Origin: Roseivivax marinus
Lineage (GTDB): Bacteria; Pseudomonadota; Alphaproteobacteria; Rhodobacterales; Rhodobacteraceae
Assembly: GCF_900109705.1 (NCBI RefSeq)
Contig: NZ_FOAI01000004.1
Location: 186,001-250,000 of the forward strand
Direction of reading: 5' to 3'
Length of the DNA: 64,000 nt
Under the pieces are notes generated by a model. The model was not told the DNA's origin. It saw only the letters and a program-made list of their open reading frames with translations, and ran no database searches. Made by a program: the position numbers and the translations under genes. This document shows positions 8,903 to 17,892 of this stretch, one piece after another (position 1 is the stretch's first letter; each line of letters starts with the position of its first letter).

Positions 8903-9895
8903 ATGGCGGCGCGCGATGGCGGCGAGGGCGATCCGGGTGCGGATCGCGTCGCCCTGTACCGGGACATGCTGCTGATCCGCCGGTTCGAGGAAAAGGCCGG
9001 CCAGCTTTACGGAATGGGCCTGATCGGTGGCTTCTGCCATCTCTGCATCGGGCAGGAGGCGGTCGTGACGGGCATGGAGGCCGCGGCCCGCGCCGGCGAT
9101 CATCGCATCACGTCCTACCGGTCCCATGGGCACATGCTGGCCGCGGGGCTCGACCCCCGCGCGATCATGGCCGAGCTTCTCGGGCGCGAGACCGGCGCAT
9201 CGCGGGGCCGGGGCGGATCGATGCACGTCTTCGATCCCGAGCGGCGCTTCTGGGGCGGGCACGGCATCGTCGGTGCCCAGGTGCCCATCGGCGCTGGCCT
9301 CGCGCTGGCCGAGAAGATGCGCGGCACCAACAATGCGACCTTCATCTATTTCGGGGATGCCGCGGCCGACCAGGGGCAGGTGGCCGAGACCTATGCCCTG
9401 GCCGCCCGTTTGTCGCTTCCGGTCGTCTTCGTGATCGAGAACAATTCCTACCCGCCGGGAACCGGGCTGTCGGCGGCGAAGGGGCCGCAGCTGATCGACC
9501 GGGCCAAGGCATACGGTCTGCCGGTGCGTACCGTCGACGGTATGGACGTCCTCGCGGTGCGCGACCTCGCCGAAGAGATCGTCCTGCCGGTGCGCGCGGG
9601 CAAGGGGCCGGTCGCGGTCGAGGCCAAGACCTACCGCTACCGCGGCCACTCCATGGCCGACCCGGCCAAGTACCGCACCCGGGCCGAAGCCAGCCGCGTG
9701 CGCGAGACCCGCGATCCCATCGACACCCTGCGCGCACGTCTGCTCGAGACCGGCCACGCCGATGCCGACCGCCTGCGCGCGATCGACCGCGAGGTGAAGG
9801 AGGCGGTGAACGCCGCCGCCGAGGCCGCGCGCGGCGATTCCGAGCCAGCGGTGGAGACGCTCGACCGGCACGTCTACGCGGAGGCAGCGTCGTGA
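8903..9895 (+). CDS. pdhA: Pyruvate dehydrogenase E1 alpha-like subunit (divergent copy)
   Basis: Thiamine-diphosphate-dependent E1 alpha chain of a 2-oxoacid dehydrogenase complex, 330 aa. Conserved blocks are FEEKAGQLYGMGLIGGFCH, SYRSHGHMLA, GGSMHVFD, GGHGIVGAQVP and RGHSMADPAKYR with H249. The cofactor motif is unusual. The normal GDGAANQG is GDAAADQG (151-158), and the segment after the second half-motif is NNSYPPGTG (180-188) in place of the usual NNQYAMGTS. The metal-ligand positions D152 and N181 are kept. It starts 249 bp from the divergent corA start and overlaps the next gene by 4 bp. It is probably a paralogue rather than the main PDH. Activity is uncertain. Confidence 0.85.
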   Translation: MAARDGGEGDPGADRVALYRDMLLIRRFEEKAGQLYGMGLIGGFCHLCIGQEAVVTGMEAAARAGDHRITSYRSHGHMLAAGLDPRAIMAELLGRETGASRGRGGSMHVFDPERRFWGGHGIVGAQVPIGAGLALAEKMRGTNNATFIYFGDAAADQGQVAETYALAARLSLPVVFVIENNSYPPGTGLSAAKGPQLIDRAKAYGLPVRTVDGMDVLAVRDLAEEIVLPVRAGKGPVAVEAKTYRYRGHSMADPAKYRTRAEASRVRETRDPIDTLRARLLETGHADADRLRAIDREVKEAVNAAAEAARGDSEPAVETLDRHVYAEAAS

Positions 9896-11238
9896 CCGTC
9901 GAGATCCGGATGCCCGCGCTCAGCCCCGCGATGGAGGAAGGGCGTCTTGCGCGCTGGTTCGTGCGCGAGGGCGACGCCGTCGAGGAAGGCGACGTCATCG
10001 CCGAGATCGAGACCGACAAGGCGACGCTGGAATTCGAGGCGGTGGCGGCCGGACGGCTGGGGCGCATCCTCGTGCCGGAGGGGACGGAGGCGGTGAAGGT
10101 GGACACGCCGATCGCCGAGTTGCACGGCCTCGAGGCGCCCGCCCCGGCGGCCCCGGCGTCCGCGCCCACCCCCGCCACGCCGAAACCCGCGGCCCGCAAC
10201 CGGCCCCGGTCGCGCGCGGGCGTGCACCTCGAGCCGGGCTGGCCGGCGGATCTGCACCGCGATGTCCTCACCGTGCGCGAAGCGCTGCGCGCCGCGCTTG
10301 CCGCCGAGATGGGCGCCGACGAGACCGTCTTCGTCCTGGGTGAGGAGGTCGCCAAGGATGAGGGCGCATACCGCGTCACCCATGGTCTCCGCGAGCGCTT
10401 CGGCGCGGCGCGGGTGATCGACACGCCGGTGACCGAGGCGGGCTTCACGGGCATGGCGGTGGGCGCGGCCTTTGCCGGGATGCGGCCGGTGGTTGAGGTG
10501 ATGAACATGTCCTTCGCGCTTCAGGCCATGGACCAGATCGTCAACTCCGCCGCCAAGACCCACTACATGTCCGGGGGCGCGGTGACGTGCCCGCTGGTCC
10601 TGCGGGGTCCGAACGGTGCGATGGGCCGGGGCGGGGCACAGCACGCGCAGTGTTTCGCCGCATGGTTCGCGCACGTGCCGGGTCTCAAGGTCGTCTACCC
10701 TTATGCGGCCTCCGACGCTGGCGGTCTCCTGCGCGCCGCGATCCGCGACCCGAACCCGGTGATCTTCCTCGAGAACGAGCGGCTGTACGGGCGGAGCTTC
10801 GAGGTGCCGGCGCTCGACGACCACGTGGTCGAGATCGGCCGCGCGCGGGTCTGGCGTCAGGGCTCGGACGTGACTCTGGTGGGATACGGGCCCGCAATGG
10901 GCGCTGTGCTGGAGGCGGCCGATGCGCTGGAGGCGGACGGCATCGAGGCCGAGGTCATCGATCTCCGCAGCCTGCGCCCCATCGACGCCGACACCGTGAT
11001 CGAGAGCGTCAGAACCACGCACCGGTGCGTGGTGGTGGAGGAGGGATGGCCCCAGGGCGGCATCGGCGACCACGTGGCCGCCACGGTGAGCGCGGCCGCC
11101 TTCGACTGGCTCGACGCGCCGGTTGCGCGGGTGACGGGCGCGGACGTTCCCATGCCCTACGCGGAAGGACTTGAAGCCGCGGCGTTGCCGGTGGCCGCGC
11201 AGGTCGTCGAGGCGGCGCGGCGCGTGGCCTACCGCTGA
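9892..11238 (+). CDS. pdhB: Pyruvate dehydrogenase E1 beta-like subunit with N-terminal lipoyl domain
   Basis: Starts at a GTG overlapping the E1-alpha stop (GTGA), implying coupled translation. The 448-aa protein carries an N-terminal lipoyl domain with the attachment lysine K43 in [12 protein letters not shown], an Ala/Pro-rich hinge (about 78-110), then a full E1-beta (transketolase pyrimidine-binding and C-terminal domains) from about 118. Core motifs are kept: [50 protein letters not shown] and [10 protein letters not shown] lipoyl domain on E1-beta is normal for many alphaproteobacteria. The residues around [16 protein letters not shown] differ from the usual GAAARVAAQHSQ, in keeping with a divergent complex. 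Confidence 0.88.
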   Translation: MTVEIRMPALSPAMEEGRLARWFVREGDAVEEGDVIAEIETDKATLEFEAVAAGRLGRILVPEGTEAVKVDTPIAELHGLEAPAPAAPASAPTPATPKPAARNRPRSRAGVHLEPGWPADLHRDVLTVREALRAALAAEMGADETVFVLGEEVAKDEGAYRVTHGLRERFGAARVIDTPVTEAGFTGMAVGAAFAGMRPVVEVMNMSFALQAMDQIVNSAAKTHYMSGGAVTCPLVLRGPNGAMGRGGAQHAQCFAAWFAHVPGLKVVYPYAASDAGGLLRAAIRDPNPVIFLENERLYGRSFEVPALDDHVVEIGRARVWRQGSDVTLVGYGPAMGAVLEAADALEADGIEAEVIDLRSLRPIDADTVIESVRTTHRCVVVEEGWPQGGIGDHVAATVSAAAFDWLDAPVARVTGADVPMPYAEGLEAAALPVAAQVVEAARRVAYR

Positions 11239-11279
11239 GGGCGGCGCACGGCGCGGCCACGAGACGAGGAGGAGCGAAG

Positions 11280-12254
11280 ATGGAGGACAATCTGCACGAC
11301 TGGCGGTCCGACCGCGACGTCGGCGCGCGGGATCGCATCCCGGCCTCGCCGCTCGCGCGCCGCCTCGCGCGGGAGCGCGGGATCGACCTCTCGGACCTCA
11401 CCGGCTCCGGCCCCGGCGGCCGCATCGTCGAAGCGGACGTGCCGGGCGGAGAGGACACCGTGGCACACGCTGCGTTGGGCGGAATGAACGCAGTTTCGGC
11501 AACGCGAGGCTCGGCGGCCCGGACTGGTGGGAGCGGCAGCCAGCGTGAAGCGGCGGCGCGCGGCATTGCGGCACCTTTAGCGGCCGACGGCGCGGCCTCC
11601 GAGGCCGGTCAGCGTGTGACCAAGCCGGATTCGGCTGCCCGCACCGGAGGCAACCGGAAGATACGGCCAGACCAAGCCGCGCAGGCCGCGGCCGGGGCCG
11701 TGCAATCAAGGCAAGGGTCTGACGGCGGTATTGCCACGGCTCGCTGGCAGCCCGCCCCGGCAGAGGGCACCGCGATCCTGCGCAGATCGGTCCCCGCGGC
11801 ACGTCTCGAGTGCCTGCGCGGCCTGCTCGAGGACGCATTCGGCCCGCTTGGCCCCGGTGTCTTCGTGGCCCGCGCCGTCTCCCGCGCAGAACGTCTGCCG
11901 GTCGGGTATGCCATCTCCGACGGCCCTGTCGCGGCGGCGGGCGACGGGGCGGACCTCGTAACGCTTCGCGACGCCACACCGGGCGGGGCGACACCGGAGA
12001 TCGTGATCCGGGACGTCTCGTTCCTCGGTCTCGCCTCCGCCGATCTGCTCCTGTCCGCTGGCGCGTCGCTCCAACTCGTGACCGGGGCGATCCGCGACGA
12101 TGGCGCGGAGCCGACGCTCGATCTCGTGGCCACGGCCCGCGTCGCCGACTGGCCGCTCGCGCGCACCGCGGACCTGCTCGATGCGGTGGCCGAGGCCCTC
12201 GCCCGCCCAGCCACGCTGCTTGCCGGGCTGCCGGAGACCGTCGCCGATACCTGA
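11280..12254 (+). CDS. E2-like protein: E3-binding domain plus degenerate acyltransferase core
   Basis: Third gene of the operon, 41 bp after E1-beta, with a GAGGAGG ribosome-binding site. It is 324 aa, where true dihydrolipoyl acyltransferases are about 420-460. There is no lipoyl domain. Residues 20-54 ([20 protein letters not shown], then [13 protein letters not shown]) are a clear peripheral-subunit-binding domain for the E3 dehydrogenase. A 100-residue Ala/Gly-rich linker follows, then about 160 residues that resemble a shrunken E2 catalytic core. At the place of the catalytic HxxxDG motif the sequence is ARVADW (286-291), so the histidine is missing. It may be a structural scaffold or a decaying gene. 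Function unproven. Confidence 0.72.
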   Translation: MEDNLHDWRSDRDVGARDRIPASPLARRLARERGIDLSDLTGSGPGGRIVEADVPGGEDTVAHAALGGMNAVSATRGSAARTGGSGSQREAAARGIAAPLAADGAASEAGQRVTKPDSAARTGGNRKIRPDQAAQAAAGAVQSRQGSDGGIATARWQPAPAEGTAILRRSVPAARLECLRGLLEDAFGPLGPGVFVARAVSRAERLPVGYAISDGPVAAAGDGADLVTLRDATPGGATPEIVIRDVSFLGLASADLLLSAGASLQLVTGAIRDDGAEPTLDLVATARVADWPLARTADLLDAVAEALARPATLLAGLPETVADT

Positions 12255-12555
12255 GGTCCACGTTTCGGGCCCGGTCCGGTGCCACCCGCGAGACTGCGCC
12301 GCGGATCGGGCAACGCCATGGTCTCGCACAGGGGGATCGATGGGCCCCCCAAATTCAAACGCAACTTGGCGTGGCGCGGCGGCGCATCGCTCGCGGGCCT
12401 GCGATTGCCTAAAACCCCCGGGGGCATTTCCCGAAAGGCGCGCTTGCAGTGCACTGACCGCGCGAGGACCCGGAGCGGTCCGACCGACCCGATCCGCGCG
12501 GCCAGCATCGAACGCCGGCCCCCGGATCAACGGCCGTCCCGCACCCCGCCCGCGC
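12255..12555. other. Spacer between the PDH-like operon and sdaA
   Basis: About 300 bp between convergent genes. The only structure I see is CCCCCGGGGG at 12415-12424, which has no loop. I can support no gene. Confidence 0.4.
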
Positions 12556-13929
12556 TCAGCAGTTCGGCACGTTCACCGCGAGACCGCCCAGCGAGGTTTC
12601 CTTGTACTTCTCGGCCATGTCCGCGCCCACCTGCCGCATGGTCTCGATGCAGGCGTCGAGCGGCACGAGGTGAACCCCGTCGCCGCGCAGCGACAGAGAG
12701 GCCGCGGAGACCGCCTTGATCGCGCCAAGGCCGTTGCGCTCGATGCACGGCACCTGCACGAGGCCGCGCACCGGGTCGCACGTCATGCCGAGGTGATGCT
12801 CGAGCGCGATCTCGGCGGCGTTCTCGATCTGAGCGGGCGTGCCGCCCAGCACCGCGGCCAGTCCCGCCGCCGCCATCGCCGAGGCCGAGCCGACCTCGGC
12901 CTGGCAGCCGGCTTCAGCCCCGGAGATCGAGGCGTTGTATTTCACGAGGCCGCCGATTGCCGCGGCGGTCAGCAGGAAGTCGGGCACCTTGCTTCGCGTC
13001 GCGCCGGGCACGTGGTCGAGGTAATAGCGGATGGTCGCTGGCACCACGCCGGCCGCACCGTTGGTGGGCGCGGTCACGACCTGACCGCCGGCGGCGTTCT
13101 CCTCGTTCACGGCCATGGCGTAGACGCTCATCCAGTCGTTGATCGTGTGCGGCGCCGACAGGTTCGTGCCGCGCTCGGCCAGAAGCGCGTCGTGGATGCC
13201 CTTGGCACGGCGGCGCACGTTCAGCCCGCCGGGCAGGGTGCCGTCGTTCTCGAGGCCCCGGTCGATGCAGCCGTCCATGACCTCCCAGATGCGCGCGACG
13301 CCCCGGTCGAGCGCATCGTGCGTGCCCCGGGACAACTCGTTGGCACGCTTCATCTGCGCGATGGAAAGGCCCGAGGCCTCGGCCATCGCCAGCATCTCGG
13401 CGGCGCTCTTGAACGGGTAGGGGACCGGGGGGCCGTCGTCGGTGTCCTTGCCGCGGGCCAGCTCCTCCTCGGTCAGGACGAAGCCGCCGCCGACCGAGTA
13501 GTAGGTTTCCTGCAGGATCACGTCGCCCTGCGCGTCCGTGGCCATGAGGATCATCGCGTTGGCGTGGCCCGGCAGCGCCCGGTCGTAGTCGAAGAAGATG
13601 TCCGCCTTGGGATCGAAGTCCAGCGCGCCTATGCCCTCGGGCTCGACCTTCTTCGTCTCGCGGATGCGCTCCAGCGCCGTTTCGGCGGCCTCGGCGTCGT
13701 AGCTCTCGGGCCGGAACCCGGCGAGGCCGAGGATCACAGCGCGGTCTGTGGCATGGCCGACCCCGGTGAACGCGAGAGAGCCGTGCAGCGACCCCTTCAC
13801 GCCGCGCGGCGCGTAGTCCGACGCGCGGATCGCGTCGAGAAAGCGCGCGGCGGCCACCATCGGACCCATCGTGTGGGACGAGGACGGGCCGATGCCGACC
13901 TTGAACATGTCGAATACGGAGAGAAACAT
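12556..13929 (-). CDS. sdaA: L-serine ammonia-lyase (iron-sulfur type)
   Basis: Converts L-serine to pyruvate and ammonia using an oxygen-sensitive 4Fe-4S cluster. This is the single-chain bacterial type, 457 aa. The beta domain comes first ([30 protein letters not shown]) and the alpha domain second ([56 protein letters not shown]). Cysteines in the GCQAEVG and [13 protein letters not shown] motifs are the expected cluster ligands. The ATG complementary to 13927-13929 matches the family start. Serine is also the substrate of cysE nearby, but the genes are not co-transcribed. Confidence 0.95.
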   Translation of the reverse strand: MFLSVFDMFKVGIGPSSSHTMGPMVAAARFLDAIRASDYAPRGVKGSLHGSLAFTGVGHATDRAVILGLAGFRPESYDAEAAETALERIRETKKVEPEGIGALDFDPKADIFFDYDRALPGHANAMILMATDAQGDVILQETYYSVGGGFVLTEEELARGKDTDDGPPVPYPFKSAAEMLAMAEASGLSIAQMKRANELSRGTHDALDRGVARIWEVMDGCIDRGLENDGTLPGGLNVRRRAKGIHDALLAERGTNLSAPHTINDWMSVYAMAVNEENAAGGQVVTAPTNGAAGVVPATIRYYLDHVPGATRSKVPDFLLTAAAIGGLVKYNASISGAEAGCQAEVGSASAMAAAGLAAVLGGTPAQIENAAEIALEHHLGMTCDPVRGLVQVPCIERNGLGAIKAVSAASLSLRGDGVHLVPLDACIETMRQVGADMAEKYKETSLGGLAVNVPNC

Positions 13930-14169
13930 TCGGGGGCCTTCCTGGGCGATCTGCCGGGGCCGGGCGCGTGGCCCGGCATTCCGCGCAGCGTGGGCCGGGG
14001 CGGTGCACCGGCGCAAGAGGGCAGGCGACCTTGCGCGTGCCGTTCGCGACGCGCGCCGCGATCCGGGGGCGCGAGCGCCCGCGCGATTGGCTCTCGCGCC
14101 GGCGCGGGACATTCCCTATAAGGCCCCGGACCCCAAGCACCGACCATCCGATACTTCTCCGGAGGCCCC

Positions 14170-14952
14170 ATGCCCGCAGACCTTTCGCCCATCGACAAGG
14201 CTAAGTTCGTGGCCGCCAAGCGCGCGAGCGAATTCGTCGAATCCGGGATGCGCGTGGGTCTCGGCACCGGCTCGACCGCAGCGTGGCTGGTGCGCTGCCT
14301 CGGCGAGATGGTCCGCGAGGAAGGCCTGCGGATCCGCGGCGTGCCGACCTCGGCGCGCACCGCGGCGCTGGCGCGCGACGTGGGGATCGACGTCATCAGC
14401 CTCGACGAGGCCAAGTGGCTCGACCTGACCATCGACGGCGCCGACGAGTTCGACCCCGAACTGAACCTGATCAAGGGCGGGGGCGGTGCGCTTCTGCAGG
14501 AGAAGATCGTCGCAACCGCCTCGGACCAGATGATCGTGATCGCCGACGCCGCCAAGGAGGTCGCCAATCTCGGGGCCTTCCCGCTGCCGGTGGAGGTGGT
14601 GCCGTTCGGCTGGCAGACCACGCAGGCGCTGCTGTCCGAGACGCTCGAGGCGATGGACGTGATGGGCCGCGAGATCACGCTGCGCATGAACGGCGAGCGG
14701 CCCTACGTCACCGACGAGGGCAACTACATCGTCGACCTGCATCTCGGCCGCATCGGCAACGCGCGCCAGCTTGCGCTGATCCTCAACCAGATGCCCGGCG
14801 TGGTCGAGAACGGCCTCTTCGTGGACATCTGCGACCGCGTGATCGTCGGCCATGGCGATGGCCGGATCGAGCTGCGCGACATCAACGCCGGCACCGTGAC
14901 CGAGGACCGGATGGAGTTCGTCGAGGACGACAACCTCTTCCGAGATCTCTGA
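14170..14952 (+). CDS. rpiA: Ribose-5-phosphate isomerase A
   Basis: Interconverts ribose 5-phosphate and ribulose 5-phosphate in the pentose phosphate pathway. It is 260 aa, somewhat longer than E. coli RpiA. Motifs are GLGTGSTA (30-37, phosphate loop), TIDGADEFDP with D89 and D92, and KGGGGALLQEK with K102 and E111, equivalent to the E. coli active-site residues. It starts 240 bp from the divergent sdaA start, after a TCCGGAGG ribosome-binding site. The next gene, 156 bp downstream, is glutathione reductase, an NADPH consumer fitting the same pathway. Confidence 0.96.
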   Translation: MPADLSPIDKAKFVAAKRASEFVESGMRVGLGTGSTAAWLVRCLGEMVREEGLRIRGVPTSARTAALARDVGIDVISLDEAKWLDLTIDGADEFDPELNLIKGGGGALLQEKIVATASDQMIVIADAAKEVANLGAFPLPVEVVPFGWQTTQALLSETLEAMDVMGREITLRMNGERPYVTDEGNYIVDLHLGRIGNARQLALILNQMPGVVENGLFVDICDRVIVGHGDGRIELRDINAGTVTEDRMEFVEDDNLFRDL

Positions 14953-15108
14953 GCGCCTCCGCGACGGGCGCAGCCGCGACGGATCGTCCCGCCCGGCGCC
15001 CGCGGGCATCGCGCACACCGGCTCTGCCGCCGGCGTGACTGGCCAAGCCGAGATGCATGTGGAATACCTTCGCCCGATGATCTCGAGACGGACGAAAAGG
15101 TGCCCGGC

Positions 15109-16605
15109 ATGAGCGATTTCGACTACGATCTCTTCGTGATCGGCGGCGGTTCGGGCGGCGTGCGCGCGGCGCGCGTCGCGGCCGGTGAACACGGCGCCCG
15201 CGTCGCGCTCGCCGAGGAAAGCCGCTACGGCGGCACCTGCGTGATCCGCGGCTGCGTGCCGAAGAAACTCATGGTCTTCGCCTCTGAATACGCCGACATC
15301 GCCGACGCGGCGCAGGACTACGGCTGGTCGATGCGGCGCGGGGAGTTCGACTGGACGCATTTCTCGTCGAACCTGCGCGAGGAACTGGATCGCCTCGAGA
15401 ACGTGTATCGCAAGCTGCTCGCGGGGTCCGACGTGACCACCTACGACGCCCGCGCACGCCTGCGCGATCCGCACACCGTGGAGCTCTCTACCGGAGAGAC
15501 GGTGACGGCCAAGCACATCCTGATCGCCACCGGCGGTCACCCGGTGCGGCCCGACCTGCCCAACGCCGATCTGGGCATCGTGTCGGACGACATCTTCAAT
15601 CTCGAGAACCTGCCGAAGTCGATCCTGATCGTCGGAGGCGGCTACATCGCGTGCGAGTTCGCCTGCATTCTCAAGGGTCTCGGCGTGAAGGTGACGCAAT
15701 ACTACCGCGGCGCGCAAATCCTGCGCGGCTTCGATGACGAGGCCCGCGGCCTGATCGCCGAATCCATGCACGAGATGGGGGTCGAGCTTCACGTCGGCAC
15801 GAACATCGTCGAGATGCGCTGCGCCCAGGATGGCGAGATCGCCGATGCCGATGGTGGTGCGGCCGAGATGGGTGCCGGCGTTTCGGAAGGCGGCGCGGTG
15901 GCGGGCGACTCCGCCGTCCACACGCAAGGGGTCCAGCAGGAGAACCCGGACGTCGACCGCAAGGGCCCGATCTGGGTCAAGTCGACCAATGGCGGCGAGC
16001 ATGTATTCGACGCGGTGCTCTTCGCCACGGGCCGCAAGCCCTCGACCGATGACATGGGCCTCGAAGAGGCGGGTGTCACGCTCGGTCGGGGCGGCAAGAT
16101 CGAGGTGGACGAGTACAGCCAGACCTCGGTGCCTTCGATCTACGCCATCGGCGACGTGACCGACCGGGTGAACCTCACCCCGGTGGCGATCCGCGAGGGC
16201 ATGGCGTTCGCCCGCACCGTGTTCGCGGGGGAGCCCACGCCGGTCGAACACGAGCTGATCCCGTCGGCTGTCTTCACCCAGCCCGAGCTTGGCACTGTCG
16301 GCATGACCGAGGAGGCCGCGTCCGAGCAGGAGGAGATCGAGGTCTACTGCACCTCGTTCCGACCCATGCAGACGGCGTTCATCGGACGCCCTGGTCGCGT
16401 GCTGATGAAGGTCATCGTGTCCAAGGAAACGCGCAAGGTTCTGGGCTGTCACATCGTCGCACCGGGCGCGGGCGAAATGATCCAGCTGGCCGGCATCGCG
16501 ATCAAGATGGGCGCCACGAAAGAGGATTTCGACCGGACCTGCGCGGTGCATCCGACCATGTCCGAAGAGATCGTCACGATGCGCACACCATTGCGCGGCG
16601 GTTGA
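15109..16605 (+). CDS. gor: Glutathione-disulfide reductase with an internal insertion
   Basis: NADPH-dependent flavoprotein that keeps glutathione reduced. It is 498 aa, against about 450 for the family. Features in order are the FAD loop IGGGSGG (11-17), redox disulfide C44/C49 (GGTCVIRGCVPKK), NADPH loop VGGGYIACEFA, FAD motif YAIGDVT, and the C-terminal active-site HPTMSEE. Residues about 240-285 (15826-15963) are an extra Gly/Ala/Glu-rich segment between two strands of the NADPH domain, where relatives have a short turn. The frame is unbroken through it. I use MSDFDYDLFVIGG at 15109. An ATG at 15100 would add three residues. Confidence 0.93.
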   Translation: MSDFDYDLFVIGGGSGGVRAARVAAGEHGARVALAEESRYGGTCVIRGCVPKKLMVFASEYADIADAAQDYGWSMRRGEFDWTHFSSNLREELDRLENVYRKLLAGSDVTTYDARARLRDPHTVELSTGETVTAKHILIATGGHPVRPDLPNADLGIVSDDIFNLENLPKSILIVGGGYIACEFACILKGLGVKVTQYYRGAQILRGFDDEARGLIAESMHEMGVELHVGTNIVEMRCAQDGEIADADGGAAEMGAGVSEGGAVAGDSAVHTQGVQQENPDVDRKGPIWVKSTNGGEHVFDAVLFATGRKPSTDDMGLEEAGVTLGRGGKIEVDEYSQTSVPSIYAIGDVTDRVNLTPVAIREGMAFARTVFAGEPTPVEHELIPSAVFTQPELGTVGMTEEAASEQEEIEVYCTSFRPMQTAFIGRPGRVLMKVIVSKETRKVLGCHIVAPGAGEMIQLAGIAIKMGATKEDFDRTCAVHPTMSEEIVTMRTPLRGG

Positions 16606-16680
16606 ATTCACCGGCGGCGCAACCAGCTATAACGCATAGCGAACCGATAAAGTTCACCAAGTTCATCAAGGGAAGAGTTC

Positions 16681-17892
16681 ATGGCAGGCAACAGCGGCGG
16701 CCCCTGGGGCGGCGGCAGTTCGGGAGGCGGGGGACCGCAGCGCCCGAGCGGAGGTGGAGGCGGCGGCAATCGCAAGCCGCCCGGCGACAACAACCAGATC
16801 CCCGAGATCGACGAACTGGTCCGAAAGGGTCAGGAACGCCTTCGCGTCCTCATGGGCGGGCGTGGCAACAACAACGGCACGGGGTCCGGCGGCCCGGGCG
16901 GCGGCGGGCCTTTCCTGACCCGCGGCACGATGATTATCGGTGCGCTGGTGCTGGTGGGCGCGTGGCTTCTGGCCAGCTTCTACACCGTGCGACCCGAAGA
17001 GCAGTCGGTGGAGCTGTTCCTGGGCGAGTATTCCTCGACCGGCAATCCGGGCCTCAACTTCGCGCCGTGGCCGCTCGTCACTTACGAGGTCGTCAACGTG
17101 ACCTCCGAGCGGACCGAGAACGTCGGCATGGGCCGTGGCGGCTCGAACGACGACGGCCTGATGCTGACCACGGACGCCAACATCGTGGATATCGAGTTCC
17201 AGGTTGTCTGGAACATCCAGGACCCGGCGAAACTTCTGTTCAACATCCGCGACCCGCAGCTGACCGTTCAGGCGGTGTCCGAGTCGGTCATGCGCGAGAT
17301 CATCGCGGCCTCGAACCTGGCCCCGATCCTCAACCGTGACCGTGGCCTGATCGCCGACACGGCGCTTCAGAACATCCAGGACACGCTCAACGAGTACGAC
17401 TCGGGCATCAACGTGGTGCGTGTGAACCTCGACGCGGCGGACCCGCCGGCCGAGGTGATCGACGCCTTCCGCGAGGTGCAGGCCGCCGAGCAGGAGCGCG
17501 ACAGGCTGCAGCGTCAGGCCGACGCCTACGCCAACCGCGTTCTCGCCGAGGCGCGTGGTGAAGCCGCGCAGACCCTCGAACAGGCCGAGGCCTACCGCGC
17601 CCAGCAGGTCAACGAGGCCATCGGTGAGGCATCGCGCTTCATCTCGGTCGCGCAGGAGTTCAATCAGGCGCCGGAAGTGACGCAGCGCCGTCTGTACCTC
17701 GAGACCATCGAACGCACGCTTGGCGACATCGACAAGATCGTTCTCGACGAGGCCGGCGCGGGCGGCGAGCAGGGCGTCCTGCCGTATCTGCCGCTCAACG
17801 AGCTGAACCGCCGCTCGGGCAGCTCGAACTCCGGCAGCACCGGATCGCAGGGCCAGCAGAACCAGGCCAACACCACGGGAGGGTCGAACTGA
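16681..17892 (+). CDS. hflK: HflK, regulator subunit of membrane protease FtsH
   Basis: Band-7/SPFH protein that pairs with HflC to form a large periplasm-facing cage around the FtsH AAA protease. It is 403 aa, with a Gly/Pro-rich cytosolic N-terminus (1-75), one membrane segment (about 82-101, MIIGALVLVGAWLLASFYTV), the SPFH domain, then a long helical region rich in Ala, Glu and Gln. Its stop codon overlaps the hflC ATG (TGATG), so the two are translationally coupled. A short spacer of 75 bp separates it from gor. Confidence 0.95.
   Translation: MAGNSGGPWGGGSSGGGGPQRPSGGGGGGNRKPPGDNNQIPEIDELVRKGQERLRVLMGGRGNNNGTGSGGPGGGGPFLTRGTMIIGALVLVGAWLLASFYTVRPEEQSVELFLGEYSSTGNPGLNFAPWPLVTYEVVNVTSERTENVGMGRGGSNDDGLMLTTDANIVDIEFQVVWNIQDPAKLLFNIRDPQLTVQAVSESVMREIIAASNLAPILNRDRGLIADTALQNIQDTLNEYDSGINVVRVNLDAADPPAEVIDAFREVQAAEQERDRLQRQADAYANRVLAEARGEAAQTLEQAEAYRAQQVNEAIGEASRFISVAQEFNQAPEVTQRRLYLETIERTLGDIDKIVLDEAGAGGEQGVLPYLPLNELNRRSGSSNSGSTGSQGQQNQANTTGGSN

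Noticed and set aside
12415-12424. CCCCCGGGGG as terminator of the PDH-like operon
   Set aside because: No loop can form and there is no T run. Simple GC palindrome.
12100-14121. 673-codon plus-strand frame across the sdaA region
   Set aside because: It is the antisense of sdaA, whose protein is fully recognisable. The His- and Arg-rich product is typical of a shadow.
14116-16611. 831-codon open frame on the minus strand opposite rpiA and gor
   Set aside because: It lies entirely opposite two convincing genes, has no family features and reflects codon bias on the other strand.
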